From NCBI RefSeq assembly GCF_000058485.1, contig NC_008278.1, positions 4,768,962 through 4,832,961 of the forward strand: a stretch of DNA of 64,000 nt, in the 5' to 3' direction. Shown piece by piece: positions 15,132-26,927 of this stretch. Each line of letters opens with the position of its first letter. Within the stretch, counting starts at the first letter, position 1. Source of the stretch: Frankia alni ACN14a (GTDB lineage: Bacteria > Actinomycetota > Actinomycetes > Frankiales > Frankiaceae). Below the pieces are notes generated by a model that worked only from the letters and a program-made list of their open reading frames with translations, did no database searches and was not told where the DNA came from. Position numbers and translations under genes: made by a program.

Positions 15132-16724
15132 CTGTCTCAGCACGGAAACTCCCAGTCCCCTGCTGCCCATCGCCAGCCCCGCCCGGCCCGTGGCCGCGGC
15201 GTTGCAGGCGGTGCTGGACGCGGCGGCGCCCGTACCGCGGGCCGCGGTCCTCGGCCCGGCGGCTCCCGCTTCGGCGGCCCGGCGCGCCCGGCCGCTCCCC
15301 TCATCACGACCCGTGAACCCCGACCCCCGGCCGAGTCGTTCGAGGCAGCCGGCCTGCCCAAGCGCCTGATCAAGGCGCTCGCCGACCGCAACATCGCCGC
15401 GCCGTTCCCGGTGCAGGCCTCGACCCTGCCCGACGTACTCGCCGGGGAGAACGTCCTCGGCAGGGCGAAGACCGGATCGGGCAAGACGCTTGCCTTCGGG
15501 CTGCCCATCCTGGCCCGGCTCGCCAGCGGCGGTCCGGCGGCGCCGCGCCGTCCCCGCGCCCTGGTCCTCGTCCCGACCCGGGAGCTGGCCCAGCAGGTCA
15601 GCGACGCGCTCGAGCCGCTGACCCGGGCACTCAACCTGCGCCTGGCGCCGGTGTACGGCGGGACGTCGATCAGCCGACAGATCTCGGCGCTGCGCCGCGG
15701 CGTGCACCTCGTCGTGGCCACCCCGGGCCGGTTGACCGACCTCGTCGAGCGCAGCGCCTGCGAGCTCGGCGAGATCGAGATGACGGTGCTGGACGAGGCC
15801 GACTTCATGTGCGACCTCGGTTTCCTGCCGGCCGTGCGGGCCCTGCTCGACGCCACCCCGTCCACCGGGCAGCGGCTGCTGTTCAGCGCGACGCTCGACC
15901 GCGAGGTCGAGGTCCTCGTACGCGACTACCTGCCCGACCCGGTCCTCGTCGCGATCGACTCGGAGACCTCCCAGGTCACCACGCTGGTCCGGCACGCCCT
16001 GGAGGCGCCCGACCGCGCCGCCCAGGTCGCGCTGGTCACCGCGCTGGCCGGCGGCTCGGGCCGCACCCTGGTCTTCGTCCGCACCCAGCGGGACGCCGAC
16101 CGGGTGGCCGAGTCGCTCAGCCGCGCGGGCGTGCCGGCCGAGCCGCTGCACGGCGGGATGCCGCAGGGCGCCAGGACCCGGGCGCTGGCCGGTTTCACCG
16201 ACGGCTTCTACCGGGTGCTCGTCGCCACCGACGTCGCCGCCCGCGGCATCCACGTCGACGGCATCCGGCTGGTCATCCACCTCGGCCCGCCGGAGGATGC
16301 CAAGACCTACCAGCACCGCGGCGGGCGGACCGCGCGCGCCGGCGCCGACGGCGCCGACGTGCTGGTCACCCTGCCCGCCGAGCGGGGCAAGGTCCGCGGG
16401 CTGCTGCGCGCGGTCGGCATCGAGGCCCGTCCCGAGCCGACCACGCCGGACGACCCGATCGTCCTGGAGCTCGCCGGCCCGCCAGCCCCCCGGGTCAGCA
16501 AGGACGAGATCCCGCAGGCCCGCGTGGCCGGCGCGACCGGTGGGCGCGGGCCGCGCGTCGGCGCCCCCCGGACCGGCAGCGGCCGTGACGGTGAGCACCG
16601 GCACGCCCGCCGCGACGGCGGCCACCGCTTCGCCCGGTCCGGGACCGCGCACGGCCGGCCGCAGCGTCGCCCCGGCGCCCCGGCGGCGGCCCCGGCCCCC
16701 GCCGCCCCGGCCTCGACGGCCTGA
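15132..16724 (+). CDS. DEAD-box RNA helicase
   Basis: About 530-residue ATP-dependent RNA helicase. The Q-motif region is SFEAAGLPKRLIKALADRNIAAPFPVQ, followed by AKTGSGKT (I), PTRELAQQ (Ia), TPGRLTDL (Ib), LDEADFMCDLGF (II), SAT (III), TDVAARGIHVDG (V) and YQHRGGRTARAG (VI). Both the N-terminal about 60 residues and the C-terminus are Arg/Gly-rich, as in RNA-binding tails. The conserved part begins 78 bp upstream of the first GTG (15411), and no ATG, GTG or TTG occurs in frame between the stop at 15111 and 15411. I give CTG 15132 as a tentative start; ATC 15126 is another option. Confidence 0.85.
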   Translation: MSQHGNSQSPAAHRQPRPARGRGVAGGAGRGGARTAGRGPRPGGSRFGGPARPAAPLITTREPRPPAESFEAAGLPKRLIKALADRNIAAPFPVQASTLPDVLAGENVLGRAKTGSGKTLAFGLPILARLASGGPAAPRRPRALVLVPTRELAQQVSDALEPLTRALNLRLAPVYGGTSISRQISALRRGVHLVVATPGRLTDLVERSACELGEIEMTVLDEADFMCDLGFLPAVRALLDATPSTGQRLLFSATLDREVEVLVRDYLPDPVLVAIDSETSQVTTLVRHALEAPDRAAQVALVTALAGGSGRTLVFVRTQRDADRVAESLSRAGVPAEPLHGGMPQGARTRALAGFTDGFYRVLVATDVAARGIHVDGIRLVIHLGPPEDAKTYQHRGGRTARAGADGADVLVTLPAERGKVRGLLRAVGIEARPEPTTPDDPIVLELAGPPAPRVSKDEIPQARVAGATGGRGPRVGAPRTGSGRDGEHRHARRDGGHRFARSGTAHGRPQRRPGAPAAAPAPAAPASTA

Positions 16725-16835
16725 CCCACCGACGGCCTGACCCACCGACGGTCCGACCCACCGACGGTCCGACTGGCCGACGGTCTGATGGCCCGGCGGC
16801 CTGAACCACCGTCGGCCTGACCGACCGACGGCCTG
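16723..16835. repeat. 16- to 17-bp tandem repeat after the helicase gene
   Basis: Six to seven degenerate copies of cccaccgacggcctga, starting at the helicase stop codon and ending before a strong hairpin. Confidence 0.85.
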
Positions 16836-16863
16836 CATCACCACACGTCACCCGCTCCCGACG

Positions 16864-16903
16864 TCGGCGCCGCCCCCCTGATCCGTCAGGGGAGCGGCGC
16901 CGA
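16864..16903 (+). terminator. Strong hairpin, probable terminator of the helicase gene
   Basis: A 10-bp arm tcggcgccgc and a 7-bp inner arm cccctga pair with tcagggg and gcggcgccga, broken by one C/A mismatch around a TCCG loop. No U-tract follows, as is common in actinomycetes. Confidence 0.8.
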
Positions 16904-17237
16904 CCGGTATCCGGCGCCGGCCGGAGGGTGTCCCGACGCAGCCGCTCCTCCGCCCCTTCCGCTCCTCCGCCCCTTCCGCTCCTCAGCCCCTTACCTGTCT
17001 TCGGTGACCGGCGGGGAGGAGTCCACTGAGGCACGGCACCGGACCGTCACCGTGGGGCCGCCGCGTCCAGAGCGGCCGACTCCCTGCGACAGGTCCGTCA
17101 CCAGCGGCGGGAGACCGACACGTGCGGAGACAGTCCGGATCTGTGGTGTGAGCAGGGCCACCCGAGGTCTTTGTGTGCCCCGTCCGCTCGATACCGTTTT
17201 AGGGACAGGTGTCGACATCGATGGAAGGAGCGTGCAC

Positions 17238-17414
17238 ATGGAGCAGGACCAGTCGACCCATCTGACCTCGGGTCTGTCCGGGCCGGGTCCGCGGGACATC
17301 GTCCCCGGCGCCGCCGACGCGGTGGAGGTCGTGGAGATCACGACAGAGAAGATCGCGTTTGGTTCCGTCGCGAACCCGAAGCGGCTGCGGCTCGGAGTCG
17401 CCCGCGCACTGTGA
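17238..17414 (+). CDS. 58-residue protein of unknown function
   Basis: A 58-residue open frame starting MEQDQSTHLTSGLSG. A good GAAGGAG site lies 8 nt before the ATG. The N-terminal half is Gly/Pro/Ser-rich and acidic; the C-terminal half, VEVVEITTEKIAFGSVANPKRLRLGVARAL, looks like an amphipathic, basic-ended segment. It is isolated between two hairpins (16864-16903 and 17440-17465), so it has its own transcript. I do not recognise a family. No signal peptide or Cys is present. Confidence 0.65.
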   Translation: MEQDQSTHLTSGLSGPGPRDIVPGAADAVEVVEITTEKIAFGSVANPKRLRLGVARAL

Positions 17415-17439
17415 CCCCCTACGGGTCTGCATTTCTCCA

Positions 17440-17465
17440 GGTCGGCCGCCGTCGGGCGGCCGACC
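17440..17465 (+). terminator. Hairpin terminator of the 58-residue gene
   Basis: A perfect 11-bp stem (ggtcggccgcc paired with ggcggccgacc) around a GTCG loop, followed by ttgcgtttcctctc. It begins 26 bp after the stop codon. Confidence 0.85.
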
Positions 17466-17527
17466 TTGCGTTTCCTCTCATCGATCCCGGCTTCCGGTCG
17501 GGGTCGGGATGGTCCTACCGTCGAGGG

Positions 17528-18604
17528 ATGAGCAGCCCCGAGACGACCCCGCGTGCCGCCGGATCGACCGCAGCCACCGGCTCCACCGGTCCGGAGCCGG
17601 CCGCCGTCGCGGGGCACGCCCGCGTCACGTCACCGGCCGGCGGCGACGGTTTCCGGTCGTCCTGGGCCCAGCTCGACGGGCCGGTGCACGTCGTCGACTT
17701 CGGCGGCCCGTCGGACGGCCCGCTGCTGCTGTGCGTGCACGGCCTTGGCGGTTCCTATCTGAACTGGCTGCCCCTCGCCCCGCTGCTCACCACCACCCAC
17801 CGGGTGATGGCCGTCGACCTGGCCGGTCACGGCCGCACCCCGGCCGCCGGCAGGCGCACCGACGTCGTGGCCAACCAGGGCCTGCTCGACCGGTTCCTCG
17901 CCGAGGTCCTCGACACCCCGCCCGTCCTCGTCGGCAACTCGATGGGCGGCATGATCAGCGTGATGCAGGCCGCCCGGCGCCCCGACTCGGTCGCCGGCCT
18001 GATCCTCGTCGACCCGGCGCTGCCCCGCCCGCGCGGCGTGCGTCCCGATCCGGAGATCGCCCGCATCTTCGCCGGCCTGTTCGTCCCCCGCCTCGGCGCC
18101 GCGGTCCTCGCCCGCCGGCGGACCCGTTTCACCCCCCGTGAACTCGTCGACCAGAGCCTGCTGCGGCTCACCGCCGACCCGAGCGCCATCCCCGAGGCGG
18201 CGCTGGCGTCGATGGAACGCGCCCAGCGGGAACGCGGCGGGCTGCCCGACGCCGACCAGGCGTTCGTGGGCGCGGCCCGCTCGGTGGTCTGGTCGCTGCT
18301 GCGCCCGGCGCCGCTGGCGCACATGGTCCGCACCGTCCCCCAGCCGACGCTGTTGCTGCACGGCTCCGCCGACCGGCTGATCCCGGTGGCGGTGGCCCGC
18401 AACGTCGCCGCGCAGCGGCCCGACTGGCGGGTGGAGATCCTCGACGGCCTCGGCCACGTGCCGATGCTCGAGGCCGCGGAGCTGACCGCCGAGCTCATGA
18501 CGGACTGGCTGGGTCACGAGGGCCGCGCGGCGGCCGAACGCGCCCGCCGTCCCGCCAGCCCGGCGGCCCCGGCCCTGGCTCCGCTGCCGGCGGTGGGGAG
18601 CTGA
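17528..18604 (+). CDS. Alpha/beta hydrolase
   Basis: 358-residue alpha/beta-hydrolase. HGLGGSYLNWLPLAPLL forms the oxyanion-hole region, VGNSMGGM holds the nucleophile Ser (about 141), and the catalytic Asp and His fit HGSADRLIP and DGLGHVPMLEA. The N-terminal 45 residues and the C-terminal 30 are Ala/Pro-rich and unstructured. The substrate cannot be told. The ATG at 17528 has GAGG only 1 nt upstream, so the true start may be a little downstream. The next gene starts 21 bp after its stop. Confidence 0.85.
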   Translation: MSSPETTPRAAGSTAATGSTGPEPAAVAGHARVTSPAGGDGFRSSWAQLDGPVHVVDFGGPSDGPLLLCVHGLGGSYLNWLPLAPLLTTTHRVMAVDLAGHGRTPAAGRRTDVVANQGLLDRFLAEVLDTPPVLVGNSMGGMISVMQAARRPDSVAGLILVDPALPRPRGVRPDPEIARIFAGLFVPRLGAAVLARRRTRFTPRELVDQSLLRLTADPSAIPEAALASMERAQRERGGLPDADQAFVGAARSVVWSLLRPAPLAHMVRTVPQPTLLLHGSADRLIPVAVARNVAAQRPDWRVEILDGLGHVPMLEAAELTAELMTDWLGHEGRAAAERARRPASPAAPALAPLPAVGS

Positions 18605-18624
18605 CCGGGACGGCCGACCCCGGC

Positions 18625-20253
18625 GTGGCGCTCGACCCCGGCGAGGCGATCGACCCCGGCGAGGCGATCGACCCCGGCGAGGCGATCGACCCCGGCGAGG
18701 CGATCGACCCCGGCGAGGCGTTGCGGGCCGCGCTGCGCGCCGCCGCCGGCCACGCCGACGCCTGGCTCGCCGGCCTCGCCGGGCGCCCGGTGCGCCCGGC
18801 GCACAGCGCCGCCGAGGTCCTGGCCCGGCTCGACGGCCGGCTGCCGGCGGGCCCCAGCGACCCGGTGGCCGTCGTCGACGCGCTCGTCGAGGCGGTGGGG
18901 GGCGGGCTGACCGCCACCGGCTCACCCCGGTTCTTCGGCTACGTCGTCGGCGGCACCCTGCCGGCCGCGCTCGCTGCGGACCTGCTCGCCGTCGTCTGGG
19001 ACCAGAACGCGGCGCTGGCGTCGCTGTCGCCCGCGGCCAGCGCCGCCGAGACCGTCGCCGGCCGATGGGTCGCCGAGCTGCTGGGCCTGCCCGCGGGCGT
19101 GTCCGTCGGCTTCACCACCGGCACCCAGATGGCCCACGTGACCGCGCTCGCCGCCGCCCGCCAGCGGGTGCTCGCCGACGCCGGCTGGGACGTCGCCGCC
19201 GACGGTCTGACCGGGGCGCCGCCGGTGCGCGTGCTCGCCGGCGCGGACCGGCACGCCACCGTCGACGCCGCGCTGCGCCTGCTCGGCTTCGGCACCCGCG
19301 CGATCGTCGAGGTGGCATCCGACCGGCTCGGCCGGATGCGCCCCGATGCCCTGCGCGCCGCCCTCGCCACCCCCGACGACCGCGGGGACCTCGCGGGTCC
19401 CGCGCAGGCGCGCTCTCCCGGCCGGCGGCCGACGATCGTCATCGCCCAGGCGGGGGAGATCAACACCGGCGCGTTCGACCCGCTCGCCGAGATCTGCGCG
19501 CTCGCCCACGCCCACGGCGCCTGGGTGCACGTCGACGGCGCGTTCGGCCTGTGGGCGGCGGTGTCGGCGTCGCCGGCGCGCCGGGCCCTCGTCGCGGGCG
19601 CCGAGCTCGCCGACTCCTGGGCGACCGACGGCCACAAGTGGCTCAACGTCCCCTACGACTGCGGGATCGCCCTCGTCGCCGACCGGGCAGCCCACCGACG
19701 GGCGATGTCGGCGTCGGCGGACTACTTCGTCCTCGACGCCGCGGGGCAGCTCGACCCGGTGGACTGGACCCCGGAGTTCAGCCGGCGGGCCCGCGCCCTC
19801 GCCGTCTACGCGGCGCTGCGCTCCCTGGGCCGCGCGGGCCTGCGCGACCTCGTCGACCGGTGCTGCGACCTCGCCGACCACGCCGCCACCCGGCTCGCCG
19901 CCCTACCGGGCGTGACGGTGCTCAACGCGACCGGTGACCCCGCCCACCCGGGCCCCCTCGTCGCCCTCAACCAGGTCCTCCTCCGGATGGACGACACCGA
20001 CGCCGCGGGCAGCCGGGGGGCGGCCGCCCGCGGCGACCAGCTGACCCGCCAGGTCACCGCGGCGGTGACGGCGGGCGGCGAGGCCTACGTGACCGGCACG
20101 GTGTGGCGGGGCCGCGCGGCGATGCGCCTGTCGGTGGTCAACTGGGCGACGACCCGGCGGGAGATCGACCGGGCGATCGCGGCGATCACCGCCGCGATCG
20201 CGGCCGCGCGGCCCCGCGGTGCCGATCCGCACCCCAGCGGTGTCCCTTCGTGA
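18625..20253 (+). CDS. PLP-dependent decarboxylase (group II type)
   Basis: 542-residue pyridoxal-phosphate enzyme related to aromatic-L-amino-acid and glutamate-type decarboxylases. SPRFFGYVVGGTLPAALAADLLA is near the start of the fold, GFTTGTQMAHVTALAAAR follows, HVDGAFGLWAA holds the cofactor-binding Asp, and DSWATDGHKWLNVPYDCG holds the Schiff-base Lys (338). The substrate is unknown. The first 35 residues repeat AIDPGE, encoded by a perfect 18-bp DNA repeat. The start GTG at 18625 is the only common start codon before the repeat. It follows the hydrolase by 21 bp, suggesting an operon. Confidence 0.85.
   Translation: MALDPGEAIDPGEAIDPGEAIDPGEAIDPGEALRAALRAAAGHADAWLAGLAGRPVRPAHSAAEVLARLDGRLPAGPSDPVAVVDALVEAVGGGLTATGSPRFFGYVVGGTLPAALAADLLAVVWDQNAALASLSPAASAAETVAGRWVAELLGLPAGVSVGFTTGTQMAHVTALAAARQRVLADAGWDVAADGLTGAPPVRVLAGADRHATVDAALRLLGFGTRAIVEVASDRLGRMRPDALRAALATPDDRGDLAGPAQARSPGRRPTIVIAQAGEINTGAFDPLAEICALAHAHGAWVHVDGAFGLWAAVSASPARRALVAGAELADSWATDGHKWLNVPYDCGIALVADRAAHRRAMSASADYFVLDAAGQLDPVDWTPEFSRRARALAVYAALRSLGRAGLRDLVDRCCDLADHAATRLAALPGVTVLNATGDPAHPGPLVALNQVLLRMDDTDAAGSRGAAARGDQLTRQVTAAVTAGGEAYVTGTVWRGRAAMRLSVVNWATTRREIDRAIAAITAAIAAARPRGADPHPSGVPS
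18634..18720 (+). repeat. 18-bp tandem repeat in the decarboxylase gene start
   Basis: 4.8 perfect copies of gaccccggcgaggcgatc. Each unit is six codons and gives the AIDPGE repeat. The perfect identity of the copies suggests a recent expansion. Confidence 0.95.
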
Positions 20254-20440
20254 TGGTCACGCCGACACGGTGATGGAGGCGCCGGCGGGCTCGGGCGGGC
20301 CGCTAGGCTGCCGGGTAAAGCCCCGTCCATCCGGCCGATCCCCGTGGCGAGCGCACCCGGCGCGTCGGCGTGCCGTCCGCCCGTGACGGGGTGATCGGCC
20401 CCGCTTCGACCGGCGTGCCCAGCGCGCGGGAGGGTCCGAC

Positions 20441-23974
<3,534 letters not shown>

Positions 23975-24289
23975 ACCCGCCGCTTCCCGGGCCCCATCCC
24001 ACCCACGGCCACCTGCGGTTTTCCCTACGTCAACCGGCCGAAATATTCCCCCGACGGGGATACCGCCATGCGACACCGGACACCGTTCGCACACGGCGTT
24101 TCTGGGGGACGATGGGAGCCAGGTAACCAGGTGCGACCGCGCCCCGCGGGGCTGGGCCGACCATGGGCCTTCCGCCGATCGACCGGGCCGCCGGCGTGGG
24201 CGAGGGTCCTGGTCGGGCGGGTGCCGACCGGGCAGTCTCCGGCGACGTCCCAGCCGAAGGGACCGCGCACACGACCCGGAGGATGCGCC

Positions 24290-25684
24290 TTGACGATCAG
24301 TCGAGAACTGGAGGAGCACGAGCCCGCCGCCCCCACCACCCACGCTCCGGACCCACGGTGGTCGCCGGAGCTGGCACGGGCGACCCGCACCCTGCTCGAG
24401 ACCTTCATCGGGACCGCGCCACCGGTGCGGGTCGTCCTGTGGGACGGCTCCGCGCTCGGCCCGGACACCCCCACGCAGGTCGTGGTGCGCTCGCCGCAGG
24501 CGATGCACCGCGCCCTGTTCCGCCCCGGCGAGCTGGGTTTCGCCCGCGCCTTCGTCGCCGGCGATCTCGACGTCGAGGGCGACATCTTCGCCGCCCTGGA
24601 ACTGCGCAACCACCTGTCCGCCCTCCCCCGCCGCCCCACCCCCGCCACGGCATCCGCCCTGCTGACCCTGCTGCGCGAGCTCGGCGCCCGACCGCCCGCC
24701 CCACCGCCGGAGGAGGCCCGGCTGCACGGGCGCCGCCACAGCCGCCACCGCGACGCCGCGGCGATCTCCCACCACTACGACGTGTCCAACGCGTTCTACC
24801 GGGTGTTCCTCGGCCCGACGATGACCTACTCGTGCGGGGTGTGGGAGTCACCGGCCGGCGGGCTCGACGCCGCCCAGACGGCCAAGCACGAACTGGTCTG
24901 CCGCAAGCTCGGCCTGCGCCCCGGCGAGCGGCTGCTCGACGTCGGCTGCGGGTGGGGCAGCATGCTCATCCACGCCGCCCGTCACCACGGCGTCCGCGGC
25001 GTCGGGGTCACCATCTCGGTGGAGCAGGCCGCGGAGGCCCGCCGGCGGATCGCCGAGGCCGGGCTCACCGACGCCGTCGAGATCCGTCTGCAGGACTACC
25101 GGGAGATCCCCGACGGCCCGTTCGACGCGATCAGTTCGGTCGGCATGGTCGAGCATGTCGGGCGGGCGATGCTGCCGACGTACTTCGCCAGCCTCTACGG
25201 GCTGCTGCGCCCCGGCGGCCGGCTGCTCAACCACGGCATCTCCTCCCCCGGCGACCCGGCCGGGGCGTACCGGTACCAGCCTCACCTCGGGCCCATCCCG
25301 CTGCCGAAGGGCCGCGACTTCCTGCGCCGCTACGTCTTCCCGGACGGGGAGCTGCACGAGATCGGTCTGATGACGTCGCTGACGCAGGCCGCCGGCTTCG
25401 AGGTCCGGCACGTCGAGAACCTGCGCGAGCACTACGGCCTGACTCTGCGGGCCTGGGTGCGGGCGCTGGAGGAGAACTGGGACGCCGCCGTCGCCCAGGT
25501 CGGCGCCGGGCGGGCGCGGGTGTGGCGGCTGTACATGGCCGGCTCCGCGCTCAGCTTCGAGGCCGGCCAGACCCAGATCCACCAGACCCTCGCCGTGCGC
25601 CCCGACGCCGGCCGCTCCGGCCAGCCCCTGCGCCCCCGCTACGACTCCCCCGCCCCCCTGCCCACCCAGCCCACCACCGGCTGA
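24290..25684 (+). CDS. Cyclopropane-fatty-acid synthase family methyltransferase
   Basis: 464-residue SAM-dependent methyltransferase of the Cfa/CmaA family, which adds a methylene or methyl group to unsaturated acyl chains of phospholipids. AISHHYDVSNAFYRVFLGPTMTYSCGVW is the family signature before the SAM domain, motif I is LLDVGCGWGSML at about 217, and VGMVEHVG and LREHYGLTLRAW complete it. The conserved Cys is in TYSCG. The TTG at 24290 is chosen because GGAGG lies 8 nt upstream; the in-frame stretch back to 24068 is not like the family. An N-terminal 150-residue acyl-carrier-like region is present. Confidence 0.9.
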   Translation: MTISRELEEHEPAAPTTHAPDPRWSPELARATRTLLETFIGTAPPVRVVLWDGSALGPDTPTQVVVRSPQAMHRALFRPGELGFARAFVAGDLDVEGDIFAALELRNHLSALPRRPTPATASALLTLLRELGARPPAPPPEEARLHGRRHSRHRDAAAISHHYDVSNAFYRVFLGPTMTYSCGVWESPAGGLDAAQTAKHELVCRKLGLRPGERLLDVGCGWGSMLIHAARHHGVRGVGVTISVEQAAEARRRIAEAGLTDAVEIRLQDYREIPDGPFDAISSVGMVEHVGRAMLPTYFASLYGLLRPGGRLLNHGISSPGDPAGAYRYQPHLGPIPLPKGRDFLRRYVFPDGELHEIGLMTSLTQAAGFEVRHVENLREHYGLTLRAWVRALEENWDAAVAQVGAGRARVWRLYMAGSALSFEAGQTQIHQTLAVRPDAGRSGQPLRPRYDSPAPLPTQPTTG

Positions 25685-25868
25685 CCGCCGACGACCCCGG
25701 ACGCCGGCCCGGCATCCGCCCGGCCGGGCTGGCGTGCTGGGGCGGCCTCCGCGCAAGCTCACCCCATTCATGGAGACGTTCGCGTCGCCCGCCTCGGCAA
25801 GGAAGTCCGATGCGTTCGCGGTGCTGGACCAGCCCATCGGGTCATGGTCGCAGCCCGGCCAGGGGCGG
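25685..25868. other. Intergenic, no gene seen
   Basis: 184 bp between convergent genes. There is a less biased stretch at 25760-25860 whose plus-strand reading METFASPASARKSDAF has no known match to me. No strong terminator hairpin was found. Confidence 0.4.
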
Positions 25869-26009
25869 TCAGAACGCGAGCACCTGACGTAGTCCTCGGT
25901 CCAGGTCTCGCAGGAGGCCCCCCGGTATGGCGCCTACAGCGTGCCCGAGTTCGTCCTTGTCGAGAGTGACGATGGCCGTCACGTTGGCGACGGAGTCGCG
26001 CGGAAGGCC
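25869..26009 (-). pseudogene. C-terminal remnant of a MazF/PemK-type toxin
   Basis: Reading leftward from 26009, 46 codons give GLPRDSVANVTAIVTLDKDEL and end in VLAF, then a stop. GLPRxSVANVTxIVTLDK is the hallmark of the C-terminal half of MazF/PemK endoribonucleases. Upstream of the Gly the frame reads through the end of the next gene without resemblance to MazF, so the N-terminal half is missing. Its first 31 bp (25979-26009) overlap the last codons of the desulfhydrase gene in another frame. It is probably the scar of a rearrangement. Confidence 0.75.
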
Positions 26010-26890
26010 CTGTCCGCGAGGGCGTTGAGGACCGCGACGACCGTCGTGCCGGGCGGGAAGGCGTCGGCGGCGAGGGCGAACAGGGCGTAGAGCAGCTTCG
26101 CCTCGTAGACCGGTTCCAGGGCGAGGCCGTGGCGGTCGTGGAAGTCGGCGATGAAACGGGCCAGCTCCGGCGTCGACTTCGCGTAGCCGCCGAAGTGGAA
26201 GTCGTAGGCCATGGTCCAGTTGCCGGAGTTCACGCCGAACGCCGCGCGCTGGAGGGCGTCGACCTCGTCGGCGAGGAACCGTGCGCCCCGCAGCACCGGG
26301 ACGCCGAGGGCGCGCTGGCCGGGCGCGAGGCCCGCGGCGATGCCGGCGAGGGTGCCGCCGGTGCCGCAGGAACAGCAGATCACGTCAAACGGGCGGTCGA
26401 TCTCGGCGGGCAGCTCCGCACAGCCGCGCACCCCGAGCGCATTGCTGCCGCCCTCGGGCAGCAGGCAGAACGCGCCAAACTCGGCGCGCAGCCGATCGAC
26501 GACCCCGGGCGACGACTTCGTCCGGTACGAGGTCCGGTCGAGGTAGGTCAACCGCATGCCGGCGTCGACGGCGAAACGCAACGTCGGGTTGAGCGGCAGG
26601 TGCTCCTCGCCGCGGATCACTCCGACCGTCCGGAAGCCGAACAGCCGGCCGGCCGCCGCCACCGCCCGGACGTGGTTCGAGTACGCGCCGCCGAAGGTCA
26701 GCAGCGTGTCGTGCCCGAGCCGGCGTGCCTCGTCGAGGTTGCCTCGCAGCTTGCGCCACTTGTTGCCGGGAATGTCCGGGTGGATCAGATCATCCCGCTT
26801 CAGCAGCAGCCGGACGCCTCTCCCGCCCAGCCGCGCGTCCGCGATCTCCTCGAGCGGCGACGGCAACACCGGCAGCCGCAAGCCCCCCAC
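25979..26890 (-). CDS. ACC deaminase/D-cysteine desulfhydrase family protein
   Basis: 303-residue PLP enzyme of the family containing 1-aminocyclopropane-1-carboxylate deaminase and D-cysteine desulfhydrase. The PLP Lys is 44 in GNKWRKL; FGGAYSNHVRAVAAAGR and CCSCGTGGTLAGIAAGL bind substrate and phosphate. Either reaction would release ammonia from a small amino acid; I cannot separate the two by eye. True ACC deaminases normally have longer 335-340 residue chains, so desulfhydrase-like activity is a bit likelier. The C-terminus overlaps the toxin remnant. PPK2 lies 37 bp upstream on the same strand. Confidence 0.85.
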   Translation of the reverse strand: MGGLRLPVLPSPLEEIADARLGGRGVRLLLKRDDLIHPDIPGNKWRKLRGNLDEARRLGHDTLLTFGGAYSNHVRAVAAAGRLFGFRTVGVIRGEEHLPLNPTLRFAVDAGMRLTYLDRTSYRTKSSPGVVDRLRAEFGAFCLLPEGGSNALGVRGCAELPAEIDRPFDVICCSCGTGGTLAGIAAGLAPGQRALGVPVLRGARFLADEVDALQRAAFGVNSGNWTMAYDFHFGGYAKSTPELARFIADFHDRHGLALEPVYEAKLLYALFALAADAFPPGTTVVAVLNALADRAFRATPSPT

Positions 26891-26927
26891 ATCGGCAAGA
26901 TAGCCGTGCTCGCGGCGCCGCGAGGGA

